Source: Kiloniellaceae bacterium
Lineage (GTDB): Bacteria; Pseudomonadota; Alphaproteobacteria; Kiloniellales; J153
Direction of reading: 5' to 3'
Assembly: GCA_021776095.1 (NCBI GenBank)
Contig: JAJFGO010000035.1
Span: 50,026-114,025, forward strand
DNA length: 64,000 nt
The notes under the pieces are model-generated. The model was not told the DNA's origin. It saw only the letters and a program-made list of their open reading frames with translations, and did not search any database. Position numbers and translations under genes: made by a program. Each line of letters begins with the position of its first letter. Positions within the stretch are counted from its first letter, which is position 1. Positions 1 through 7,885 of this stretch are shown piece by piece.

Positions 1-80
1 CCGCCGGCGCAACCCGCCACCAAAGCAAGAACCGACAGGGGACCGGCCAAGTGTGCCGCGCCGCGCATTTTGATCGTCAT
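1..80 (-). CDS. Lipoprotein, N-terminal fragment cut by window edge
   Basis: Reading leftward from an ATG at position 80 gives an open frame to the window edge that begins MTIKMRGAAHLAG and continues into a hydrophobic stretch ending LALVAGCAGG. This is a signal peptide with a lipobox (L-V-A-G-C) for lipoprotein signal peptidase, so the product is probably a membrane-anchored envelope lipoprotein. A purine-rich GAGAAGG lies about 11 nt upstream of the ATG. Only 26 residues are visible, so no function can be assigned. It is divergent from the isomerase-like gene at 307. Confidence 0.6.
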   Translation of the reverse strand, partial: MTIKMRGAAHLAGPLSVLALVAGCAG

Positions 81-306
81 GGCAAGACTACCTTCTCGTC
101 ATCGACATTGGCTTGGCGTGCAGACCGACACCCACCGGTCCGCGCGCCTTGGAGTATTACGTTAGAGATCGTCCCGGCGTCCCCGATTTTCCAGGTCGGC
201 AGACATAATTGTCAAACTTGACCGGCTTTTTTACCGGACCGCCTTTTGCCCGCGGCCGCGCGGGTCTAGCCTAGCCCGCTTGAACAACTCACGGAAGGCG
301 CGCCCT

Positions 307-903
307 ATGGCTAAGGTCATCGACTACTACTTTTCCCTAAATTCGCCCTGGACATACCTGGGCAGCCTAGAACTGGAGAAGATCGCCGAGCGTCACGGCG
401 CCGAGATCCGGGTCAAGCCAGTCAGCCTGGGCCAGATTTTTCCCAAGACCGGCGGCCTGCCATTGCCAAAGCGGGCCCCGGAACGCCAGGCTTACCGCCT
501 GGTCGAGCTGGCCCGTTGGCCCGCCTTTCGCGATTTGCCGTTGAACCCGCACCCGAAGTTCTTCCCGGCGGACGAGACGCTCGCCGCCGGCTGCGTGATC
601 GCGGCGGGCTACGAGAGTGGCGCGGCGCTGCGTCTTGCCCATGGAATTCTGCGCGCGGTCTGGGCCGAGGACCACAACATCGCCGACGAAGCCACCCTGG
701 CAGATATCGTCCGGGCGAGCGGCGCGGACGCCGAGGCCCTGTTCGCCCAGGCCCGCGCGCCGGGTACCGCACAAACCTACCGGGCGCAAACCGAGGAGGC
801 GCTCGCGCGCGGCGTTTTCGGCGCCCCAAGCTATATCTACAAGGACGAGTTGTTTTGGGGCCAAGACCGCCTGGATTTCCTGGACCGGGCGCTCGCCCGA
901 TAA
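307..903 (+). CDS. DsbA-family / 2-hydroxychromene-2-carboxylate isomerase-like protein
   Basis: The 198-residue product opens with KVIDYYFSLNSPWTYLG, typical of the thioredoxin-fold kappa-GST / 2-hydroxychromene-2-carboxylate isomerase family, and ends with GVFGAPSYIY...WGQDRLDFL, the conserved C-terminal part of that fold. The family catalyses glutathione-dependent isomerisation in aromatic degradation, but most members have unknown substrates and no aromatic pathway genes are nearby. There is no CxxC motif, so it is not a disulfide oxidoreductase. I chose the ATG at 307 because GGAAGG (293-298) is 8 nt upstream. An in-frame TTG at 280 is possible but lacks such a site. Confidence 0.85.
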   Translation: MAKVIDYYFSLNSPWTYLGSLELEKIAERHGAEIRVKPVSLGQIFPKTGGLPLPKRAPERQAYRLVELARWPAFRDLPLNPHPKFFPADETLAAGCVIAAGYESGAALRLAHGILRAVWAEDHNIADEATLADIVRASGADAEALFAQARAPGTAQTYRAQTEEALARGVFGAPSYIYKDELFWGQDRLDFLDRALAR

Positions 904-1218
904 CGCGACGGCGCCAGGGCGAGCTCAGGCCGCATTTAGACATTTTACTGTATCGGCCCTGCGAACATCGAGGCGCAATAGGCTGGTATCGCTCCCCTTC
1001 TCGTCCGTCGCAACTCGTGGCGCGCATGCCCGCGAGCGCGGAGTCCGATTCGGCCCAAATCATCAAAATTAGGTCGCTCAGGTTATAGAGTTAGGGCCTC
1101 GGGCAAACCGAACATGTATGTGTCACAATCTAATCGATGGTGTGATCGAGCGATGGCATAGCCATTTCGTCGCAAGTCATTGCGAACCGCCGAGTGCTCA
1201 CAGGGAAGGAATAATGCC
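904..1218. other. Intergenic region, no gene seen
   Basis: This 315-nt gap separates the isomerase-like gene from the BCCT transporter. No frame has coding character and no RNA gene is recognisable. An imperfect inverted repeat around 1124-1147 (TCACAATC and GATGGTGTGA arms) could be an operator for the transporter, but no nearby regulator supports that. Confidence 0.4.
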
Positions 1219-2877
1219 GTGAAGGATAATATGTCGCAGCATGTCGCCAAGGACGGCATGTGGAAGGGCCTTCATCCCGCCATGGGCATTGCCTCAAAAG
1301 GCATGGTCGCGGCCTTCGTGGTTTTCACCGCCCTGAACGTGGACTTCGCCAACTCGATCTATTCATCGATTCGCGGCTGGATCGAGTCGGCGCTGAATTG
1401 GTACTACATCAGCGCCCTGGTCGTCATGATGTTCGTCTGTTTCTATCTCATGGTCAGCCGGTTCGGCAGCATCAGACTCGGCGACGACGACAGCAGGCCT
1501 GAATTCAGCAACTTCTCGTGGTTCGCTATGCTGTTCTCGGCCGGGGTCGGCATCGGATTGCTGTTTTTCAGCATTGCCGAACCGATGTTCTATTTCGACA
1601 ACACCCAGCCCTGGGGCTACCCTAACAATCCCTTCGCCGATCACGCGATGATTACCGAAATGAACGTAGACCGCGCGGTCCTGGCCATGCGCGTGACCTA
1701 TTTCCATTGGGGATTTCATGGCTGGGCGGTCTACGTGATGATCGGGCTTTGTTTGGCCTATTTCGGGTTCCGAAAGAAGCTGCCTTTGACCTTGCGCTCC
1801 GCGCTTTATCCCATTTTGGGCGACAAAATTTACGGGCCGATCGGCCACGCGGTGGACCTGTTGGCGGTTTTCGGGACCGTGTTCGGCGTCGCCACATCCC
1901 TGGGCCTGGGCGTCAGCCAAATGGCGACCGGCTTGAACCATCTCTTTGGAATCGATCCGGGCGTGACCACTCAGGTGATCCTGATCGCGATCATTTCCGT
2001 CGTCGCCACCCTTTCGGCGGTGTCGGGTGTCGGTAACGGAATCCGAATCATCTCCGAATGGAATATTTGGTTGAGCGTGGTTCTGCTCGCTTTCTTCCTG
2101 TTCGGTGGACCGACCAAGTGGCTCATGGGGTTCTTCGTCACCACGGTCGGCGATTATCTCTGGAACGTCATTCCCATGGGCTTCACCACATTCAATGCTA
2201 AAGGCGACGCCGCCTGGCAGGGTGGCTGGACCATCTTCTACTGGGGCTGGTGGATCTCCTGGGCGCCCTTCGTCGGCATGTTCATCGCCCGGATCAGCCG
2301 TGGGCGTACTATCCGCGAGTTCATGGTGGGGGTCATGTTCGTGCCGACCACCCTGGCGTTCTTCTGGCTCTGCATCTTCGGCGGCAATGCCATTTACTTG
2401 GAATTGAACGCAGCCGGCGGCGTGGGCACGGCCGGCGTCGCGCAGTTGATTCGAGATTGGAACCTGCCGTCGGCGCTCTACGGCACCATCGATCTGGTCA
2501 CCGACTTCGCTTGGCTGAACTGGGCCATGGCGGCCTTGGCCACATTCCTTCTGGCGACCTGGTTCATCACCTCGTCCGACTCGGGCACTCTGGTCATCAC
2601 CACCATGCTCAGCATGGGTGACGAGAACCCGCCGCAGCGATTCCGCATCGTTTGGGGCCTCGGGGAAGGCTTCGTGGCGGCGGTCCTGCTTCTCTCGGGC
2701 GGTCTGAAAGCGCTGCAAACCGCATCCATCGCGGCGGCCTTGCCGGTCAGCGTGATCATGCTTTTGATGACCTACGGCATCATCAAATCGCTGCATGAAG
2801 ATTCGAGCGCGGTGCCCGCACCCGGTGTGGCGAAAGCGCCCGACGGCACAAGTCTGGCAGGCGAACTGCACGCCTAA
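1219..2877 (+). CDS. BCCT-family betaine/choline/carnitine transporter
   Basis: A 552-residue inner-membrane protein with about twelve hydrophobic segments. It carries the BCCT signature around WTIFYWGWWISWAPFVG followed by the conserved MFIARISRGRTIREF loop, and SSDSGTLVITTMLSMG near the C-terminal end. Members import quaternary ammonium compounds such as glycine betaine, choline, carnitine or DMSP, using Na+ or H+. The GTG at 1219 is preferred because GGAAGGA (1204-1210) is 8 nt upstream. An ATG at 1231 is an alternative with a shorter spacing. A PotD-like binding protein follows 49 nt downstream, an unusual partner for a secondary transporter. Confidence 0.93.
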   Translation: MKDNMSQHVAKDGMWKGLHPAMGIASKGMVAAFVVFTALNVDFANSIYSSIRGWIESALNWYYISALVVMMFVCFYLMVSRFGSIRLGDDDSRPEFSNFSWFAMLFSAGVGIGLLFFSIAEPMFYFDNTQPWGYPNNPFADHAMITEMNVDRAVLAMRVTYFHWGFHGWAVYVMIGLCLAYFGFRKKLPLTLRSALYPILGDKIYGPIGHAVDLLAVFGTVFGVATSLGLGVSQMATGLNHLFGIDPGVTTQVILIAIISVVATLSAVSGVGNGIRIISEWNIWLSVVLLAFFLFGGPTKWLMGFFVTTVGDYLWNVIPMGFTTFNAKGDAAWQGGWTIFYWGWWISWAPFVGMFIARISRGRTIREFMVGVMFVPTTLAFFWLCIFGGNAIYLELNAAGGVGTAGVAQLIRDWNLPSALYGTIDLVTDFAWLNWAMAALATFLLATWFITSSDSGTLVITTMLSMGDENPPQRFRIVWGLGEGFVAAVLLLSGGLKALQTASIAAALPVSVIMLLMTYGIIKSLHEDSSAVPAPGVAKAPDGTSLAGELHA

Positions 2878-2926
2878 CCCGGCAAACGACATCCATCGTA
2901 AAGGTCCGAAACGGAGGGAACACAAA

Positions 2927-4039
2927 ATGCGATCGTGTGACAGAGTGGCGGCCTTTGGTTTAACCCTTGTGCTTATGGCCGCCGTCGCGGCGCCGGCACA
3001 GTCCGCGGCGCAGAAAGAACTGACGGTCGTGTCATGGGGCGGCACCTACACCAGGAGCCAGATGCTGGCCTATGTGCAACCCTACCGTCAAAAGAGCGGC
3101 GAATGGGTATCGATGGAAACCTATAACGGCGGCCTCGAGGAGATCCGGACTCAGGTCGAAACCGCGAACGTCGAATGGGACGTTGTGGATTTCGAGCTCT
3201 CGGATCTGATCCGGGGTTGCCGCGAAGGCCTGCTGGAAAAGATCGACCACAGCGCCTTACCGCCCGGCGCTGACGGAACGCCGGCGAAAGACGACTTCAT
3301 CCCGGGCGCCTTCACCGAATGCGGGGTCGGCCAAACGGTCTGGGCCACGGTGGTCGCCTTCGATAACGAATCCTTTGGGAATAGTCAGCCAAGCCAACTG
3401 GCGGACTTTTTCGACGTGAAAAAGTTTCCCGGCAAACGGGGCCTCCGGCGCGACCCTCGCGTCGTTATGGAGTGGGCCTTGCTGGCCGATGGCGTGGCGC
3501 CTGGCGACGTCTACGCGATGCTCGAAACCGAAGCCGGGCAAGATCGTGCCTTCAAGGTTCTAGACAACATCAAAACCAGCATCGTTTGGTGGAAATCCGG
3601 TTCGGACCCGGTCAAGCTCTTGGAGACCGACGCGGTGGCCATGACCTCGGTCTGGAACGGGCGCGTCTACGGGCCGATTGTCGAGGGCGGTAAGCCCTTT
3701 ACCATCATATGGGACGGGCAGATTTGGGACATCGATTCCTGGGGCATCCCCAAGGGAAGCTATAACCGGGCCAAGGCAATGGATTTCATCCGCTTCTCGA
3801 CAGGCTCGCGCCCGCTCGCGGAGCAAACCAAGTACATCTCCTACGGCCCGGCCAGGAAATCGTCCATGGCCATGGTCGCCGACATCACCAAGACGCACCT
3901 GCCCACCGCGGCCGACAACATGGCGAACCCCCTGCAGAGCGACGCGGCCTGGTGGGCGGCACACCATGTGGAACTGTCGGCGAAATTCGAAGAGTGGCTG
4001 GTCAAAGGCGGGCGCGGCCTCTCGGGGACGGCCCGCTGA
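2927..4039 (+). CDS. PotD-like ABC-type periplasmic substrate-binding protein
   Basis: The 370-residue product starts with a Sec signal peptide (basic start, hydrophobic VLMAAVAAPAQSAAQ, cleavage near residue 26). The mature part begins ELTVVSWGGTYTRSQ, the hallmark of the spermidine/putrescine (SBP_bac_8) binding proteins. Conserved features include the VVDFELSDLIRG segment and WDIDSWGIPKGS near the C-terminal lobe. Start is the ATG at 2927 with GGAGGG just upstream. No ABC permease or ATPase genes are adjacent, so it either serves a transporter encoded elsewhere or works with the preceding BCCT protein. The ligand is probably a polyamine or small quaternary amine, which is inference. Confidence 0.88.
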   Translation: MRSCDRVAAFGLTLVLMAAVAAPAQSAAQKELTVVSWGGTYTRSQMLAYVQPYRQKSGEWVSMETYNGGLEEIRTQVETANVEWDVVDFELSDLIRGCREGLLEKIDHSALPPGADGTPAKDDFIPGAFTECGVGQTVWATVVAFDNESFGNSQPSQLADFFDVKKFPGKRGLRRDPRVVMEWALLADGVAPGDVYAMLETEAGQDRAFKVLDNIKTSIVWWKSGSDPVKLLETDAVAMTSVWNGRVYGPIVEGGKPFTIIWDGQIWDIDSWGIPKGSYNRAKAMDFIRFSTGSRPLAEQTKYISYGPARKSSMAMVADITKTHLPTAADNMANPLQSDAAWWAAHHVELSAKFEEWLVKGGRGLSGTAR

Positions 4040-4258
4040 GCGGCGACTTCCAGTCGCCACCATTTCCGTTGCTCCCGTAGGGCCGTTCCAGCTGTAGCCA
4101 GCGCGGCGTGGCGGCCACCGAAGATCGAATAGCTGACGTCAATTTCGGCTTTATGCTATGAGTTATTCCGGTTTCAAAACTGAAACGAAAACGGCGTCAA
4201 CGTGATCCCAACCTTCGGCACCATGCTCTAGTGGTCCCTTAAGCAGGAGTGCCGCCCC

Positions 4259-5503
4259 GTGAACGCCCTCGATATCGCCGCGACGCTGGTTTGCTTGGCA
4301 GCCGCGTTCGGAGTCCTCAATCACTTCTTCCTGCGCTTGCCCTCGACCATTGGGCTGGTGGTCATCGCGCTCGCCAGTTCCTTGGCGCTGATCGCCCTCG
4401 ATGCGCTCGTGCCCGGCTTCGGTGTCGCCGAGGCGGTGCGTCGTCAATTCCTCGAGATCGATTTTTCCGAGGCGCTGCTTAAGGGCATGCTTGGCTTCCT
4501 GTTGTTCGCCGGTGCGCTACACGTGGACTTCGAGGCGCTGCGCAACCAGAAGTGGACGGTCGCCCTGATGGCCAGCATCGGCGTGCTGATTTCCACCACC
4601 ATCGTGGCCACGGGGTTTCATTTCCTGGCCGGCGCGCCCTTCCTGATTGCCTTGGTGTTCGGCGCCTTGATTTCGCCCACGGACCCGGTCGCGGTGCTCG
4701 GCTTGCTCAAGGACGTGAAGGTGCCCAAATCCCTGGAGGCCAAGATCGCCGGCGAAAGCCTGTTCAACGACGGGGTCGCCTATGTGGTGTTTTTGATCGC
4801 GACCGCCATCGCGTTTCGCGCCGTGGGCGAGGAACCCATGGGCCTGGTCGAGGCGGGTGAACTTTTTATCGTCGAGGCCGGCGGCGGCGCGCTTCTGGGC
4901 GGCCTCGCCGGCTGGCTAGTGTTTCAAGTCATGCGGCGTATCGACGACTACGCCTTGGAGGTTCTGCTGACCCTGGCCCTGGTCATGGGCAGCTACGCCC
5001 TGGCCACCGCGGTGCACGTGAGCGGACCGATCGCGGTGGTCGTTGCCGGCCTGCTGATCGGCCATACCGGCGTCAAGTTCGGCATGAGCGCGGAAACCCA
5101 CCGTTATGTCGAATCGTTCTGGCGCCTGATAGACGAGATTCTAAACTCGGTCCTGTTTCTCTTGATCGGCTTGGAGATCCTGGCCCTGGCCTTCGACGCC
5201 AATCATATTCTGCTCGGCCTGGCGAGCATTCCCCTGGTGATCGCGGCGCGTTTCGTTGCTGTCGCCTTGCCCATCAAGGCCATGGGCTTCCGGCGCAGTT
5301 TCACGCCGGGCGCGATCCCGATCATGACCTGGGGCGGCCTGCGCGGCGGCATTTCCGTGGCCCTGGTTTTGTCGCTCCCGGCGGGCGCCCATAAGCCCCT
5401 GTTGCTGACAGTGACTTATGTGATCGTCATCTTTTCGATTATCGTGCAGGGCCTGACCATGGAACGTGTGGTTCGGCGCTTTTCGCCACCGGACTCGCCG
5501 TGA
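4259..5503 (+). CDS. CPA1-family Na+(K+)/H+ antiporter, NhaP type
   Basis: A 414-residue membrane protein with about twelve transmembrane segments. It has the CPA1 core motifs FGALISPTDPVAVLGLLK and AGESLFNDGVAYVVF, the latter containing the paired Asn-Asp of the ion-binding site, plus the MTWGGLRGGISVALVLSLP motif. It exchanges cytoplasmic Na+ or K+ for H+ in pH and salt homeostasis. There is no long cytoplasmic tail. The GTG at 4259 has AGGAG (4245-4249) at a proper distance. Together with the BCCT transporter it gives this stretch an osmotic-adaptation flavour. Confidence 0.92.
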   Translation: MNALDIAATLVCLAAAFGVLNHFFLRLPSTIGLVVIALASSLALIALDALVPGFGVAEAVRRQFLEIDFSEALLKGMLGFLLFAGALHVDFEALRNQKWTVALMASIGVLISTTIVATGFHFLAGAPFLIALVFGALISPTDPVAVLGLLKDVKVPKSLEAKIAGESLFNDGVAYVVFLIATAIAFRAVGEEPMGLVEAGELFIVEAGGGALLGGLAGWLVFQVMRRIDDYALEVLLTLALVMGSYALATAVHVSGPIAVVVAGLLIGHTGVKFGMSAETHRYVESFWRLIDEILNSVLFLLIGLEILALAFDANHILLGLASIPLVIAARFVAVALPIKAMGFRRSFTPGAIPIMTWGGLRGGISVALVLSLPAGAHKPLLLTVTYVIVIFSIIVQGLTMERVVRRFSPPDSP

Positions 5504-5537
5504 CTCTTCGGCGGCACGGCGAGGGAGGGCTTACGCT

Positions 5538-6368
5538 TTGAGCAGCTTCGAAAAATACGACGAAACCAGCCAGCACTACGACGCGACCCGTCAGGCAGTC
5601 GGCAGTGAAATCATTTTAGGGTGTTTGGCCCGGCACGAAAAACCGCTCGGCGAACTCAGGGTCCTCGACGCCGGCTGCGGCACCGGGGCCTACTCGGCCG
5701 CCCTGGTCGCGCGGGTCGGGCGCATGGCGGCGATCGATCTCAGCCAAGGCATGCTCGCCCAGGCCCGCACCAAGCTGGCCGAGCACGAAGCCGCCGGCCA
5801 GATCGGATTCCACCAAGGGCCGATTACCGAATTGCCCTTCGAGGACCAAAACTTCGACGCGGTCATCATCAACCAGGTGGTCCACCACCTTGGCGACGCC
5901 GGAGAAAACTTCGCGCGCCTGCGCCAGGTCATGGGCGAGGTCGCCCGGGTGTTGCGCCCTGGCGGCATGCTGGTGCTCAACCACTGTTCCCAGGAGCAAT
6001 TGCGCGACGCTTATTGGTACTACCGACTGGCCCCGCGCGCCCATGACAGGGTACAGCGCAATTTCGCGCCCATCGAGACCGTTCGCACGATCTGGACCGA
6101 GGCCGGCCTGGCCGCGCGCGGCGCCTTCGTGCCGCTCGATGCGGTGTGCCAGGGCGCGGCCTACTTCGACGGGCGCGGGCCCCTGGATAAGGTCTGGCGC
6201 GACGGGGATTCCTTTTGGGCCCTGGTTGATCCCGAAGAACTCAATGCCGCTCAGGACCGGGTGCGTGCTCTCGACGCCGCCGGCAAGCTGGACGACTTTT
6301 TGGCCGAGCACGACGCGCGACGCCCCTCAATCGGCCAGATCACATTCCTCTGCGCCCTACGCGATTAG
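5538..6368 (+). CDS. Class I SAM-dependent methyltransferase
   Basis: The 276-residue product has motif I LRVLDAGCGTGAYSAAL for SAM binding, an acidic motif (MAAIDLSQGML), PFEDQNFDAVIINQVVHHL and the post-motif VARVLRPGGMLVLNH. These place it in the Methyltransf_11/UbiE-like group. The substrate is not evident; the long C-terminal part (QEQLRDAYWYYRLAP...) could be a substrate cap. I chose the TTG at 5538, giving MSSFEKYDET, because GAGGGAGGG stands about 9 nt upstream. An extended frame from 5466 would overlap the antiporter gene. It begins 34 nt after the antiporter stop and may be co-transcribed. Confidence 0.85.
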   Translation: MSSFEKYDETSQHYDATRQAVGSEIILGCLARHEKPLGELRVLDAGCGTGAYSAALVARVGRMAAIDLSQGMLAQARTKLAEHEAAGQIGFHQGPITELPFEDQNFDAVIINQVVHHLGDAGENFARLRQVMGEVARVLRPGGMLVLNHCSQEQLRDAYWYYRLAPRAHDRVQRNFAPIETVRTIWTEAGLAARGAFVPLDAVCQGAAYFDGRGPLDKVWRDGDSFWALVDPEELNAAQDRVRALDAAGKLDDFLAEHDARRPSIGQITFLCALRD

Positions 6369-6393
6369 CGGATCTTTACAAAACGGAACCGCT

Positions 6394-6897
6394 CTAACGC
6401 CCGAAACGGCGCTTGACCAATTGAGTCGGCCCATCATCGGGCACCGACAGGATGTAGATATCGCCGTAGGTGTTGGGCGGCGGCCCCTCACCGCCCAGGC
6501 GCGTGAAGATGTTGCCCAGGTTGGTGGTGTTGCCGACCCACATCACCGCTTGGCCCGGATGCTCGCCGACCAGCCGTTCGGGCACCCGGTCGATCTCGAT
6601 GACCCTAATCTCGATGCCGCGCTGCGCGGCCAGGGGCCGAACCGTATCCAGGTTGCGCTCTCGCGGCGGGCTGTAGATCGCCGCGATGTCTAGGTCGGCG
6701 ACCGCGGCAGGCAAGGCCGCCGCCCGGATCCGTCCATCATCGTTAAGGGCGTCCGCGGTATGAACCCGTTCCGCATGACGGATCAAGATCACGGTGGTGG
6801 TGGTGCCGAGCGGGGAATTCACCCGCCCGGTGCAGCCGGCCAGGGCCGCCGGAATGAGCAAGACCAAACAGAGCAGGATACCTCGGGTCACGCACAT
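6394..6897 (-). CDS. Histidine phosphatase superfamily lipoprotein
   Basis: The 167-residue protein has a lipoprotein signal ending LAGC (Cys21), then TTTVILIRHAERV, the RHG-type catalytic motif of the histidine phosphatase (phosphoglycerate-mutase-like) branch with the phospho-accepting His. Later YSPPRERNLDTVRPLAAQ and EHPGQAVMWVGNTTNL resemble the second half of the SixA-like core; the second conserved His is probably that in GEHPG. It is shorter than most members (about 200 residues). A strong GGGAGGTGG precedes the ATG. It is the last gene of a minus-strand unit, 14 nt after the dehydratase stop. Substrate unknown; envelope location is inferred from the lipobox. Confidence 0.8.
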   Translation of the reverse strand: MCVTRGILLCLVLLIPAALAGCTGRVNSPLGTTTTVILIRHAERVHTADALNDDGRIRAAALPAAVADLDIAAIYSPPRERNLDTVRPLAAQRGIEIRVIEIDRVPERLVGEHPGQAVMWVGNTTNLGNIFTRLGGEGPPPNTYGDIYILSVPDDGPTQLVKRRFGR

Positions 6898-6911
6898 GAG
6901 TGCCACCTCCC

Positions 6912-7871
6912 TTAGGCGATCGAGGATGGATCCACGTTGCCGCCGCAGACTAAAATTCCGACGCGCTCGCCCGGCGCAGGCTCGTAAGCGCCGCACAGCA
7001 GCGCGGCCAAGGCCGCCGCGCCGCCAGGCTCGGCCGCCGTGCGCAGCTCCTTCCAGAGCCAGGCCTGGGCATCGCGGATCGCCTGGTCGGGCACCAGCAC
7101 GGCCTGGTCCACATAGGCCTGGGCGATCGGGAACATGAGTGCGCCCACGCTGCGCGCGCCGAGCGAATCGGCGGCGATGCCCGCAACTTCCACATCGACC
7201 GGAGCGCCGGCGGCGCGCGCGTCGTACAAGGCGCGCGACGTTTCCGGCTCGACCGCGACCAGCTTGACGTCGCCCTGGTACCAGGCCGCCATGCCGCCGA
7301 TCAGCCCGCCGCCGCCGACCGCGACCAGGACGGTATCCAAGGCCGGCGCCTGGGCGGAGAATTCCAGGGCCACCGTGCCCTGCCCTTCCAGGGTCGCGGT
7401 CGCGTCGTAAGCATGGACCGGCATCGCGCCACTGCGCGCGACCCAATCCTCACTTGCCTGCAGGGCGTCGTTGTAGCGCGCGCCGCCGACCACGGCCTCG
7501 GCGCCGAAATCGCGAATCCGGGCAATCTTCGCCGGGGCGGAGATCTCGGGCACGAAGATGCGCGCCGGCACGTCCAGCTTGCTCGCGGCGTAGGCGACGG
7601 CGGCGCCGTGATTGCCGCCGGAGGCCGCGACCACGCCCGCCTCAGGGACCGACGCGCCGAGCAGGTTGTTGAAGGCACCGCGCGCCTTGAAAGAGCCGCT
7701 GTGCTGCAAAAGCTCGAGCTTGACGGTCAGCGGTTCGGAGAGGCCGAAGGCTGCGCCGCCGATCTCGATCACGGGCGTGTGGCGGATCCAGGGCGCGATG
7801 CGCCCGGCGGCGGCCGATATCGCCGCGCGACTCACTATCCCGGCCCCGACCGTTGGGGAAACATCGTTCAT
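6912..7871 (-). CDS. Threonine/serine dehydratase-like PLP enzyme
   Basis: The 319-residue product is a fold-type II PLP enzyme. LQHSGSFKARGAFNNL contains the PLP-binding lysine, ASGGNHGAAVAYAA binds the cofactor phosphate side, VAVGGGGLIGGMAAW is the glycine loop, and GILVCGGNVD is the C-terminal signature. It most resembles catabolic threonine ammonia-lyase, serine racemase and hydroxyectoine utilisation EutB-type enzymes. It lacks the C-terminal ACT domain of biosynthetic IlvA, so it is probably degradative and not feedback regulated. The gene starts 14 nt after the TPR/SPOR gene stop and looks co-transcribed with it. Confidence 0.87.
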   Translation of the reverse strand: MNDVSPTVGAGIVSRAAISAAAGRIAPWIRHTPVIEIGGAAFGLSEPLTVKLELLQHSGSFKARGAFNNLLGASVPEAGVVAASGGNHGAAVAYAASKLDVPARIFVPEISAPAKIARIRDFGAEAVVGGARYNDALQASEDWVARSGAMPVHAYDATATLEGQGTVALEFSAQAPALDTVLVAVGGGGLIGGMAAWYQGDVKLVAVEPETSRALYDARAAGAPVDVEVAGIAADSLGARSVGALMFPIAQAYVDQAVLVPDQAIRDAQAWLWKELRTAAEPGGAAALAALLCGAYEPAPGERVGILVCGGNVDPSSIA

Positions 7872-7885
7872 GGTGGCGATACTAG

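Noticed and set aside
1124..1147. Inverted repeat before the BCCT gene as a BetI-type operator
   Set aside because: The arms are imperfect, they do not resemble the BetI site, and no betI gene is near; it is only mentioned in the gap entry.
1363..3045. Long minus-strand open frame (560 codons) opposite the BCCT gene
   Set aside because: It is antisense to a clear transporter gene, has low-complexity Asp/His/Arg/Gly composition, and resembles the usual third-position GC shadow.
6898..7446. Upstream extension of the histidine phosphatase frame
   Set aside because: The extra residues lie over the dehydratase gene in another frame and are Arg/Gly-rich shadow. The lipoprotein signal and ribosome site set the start at 6897.
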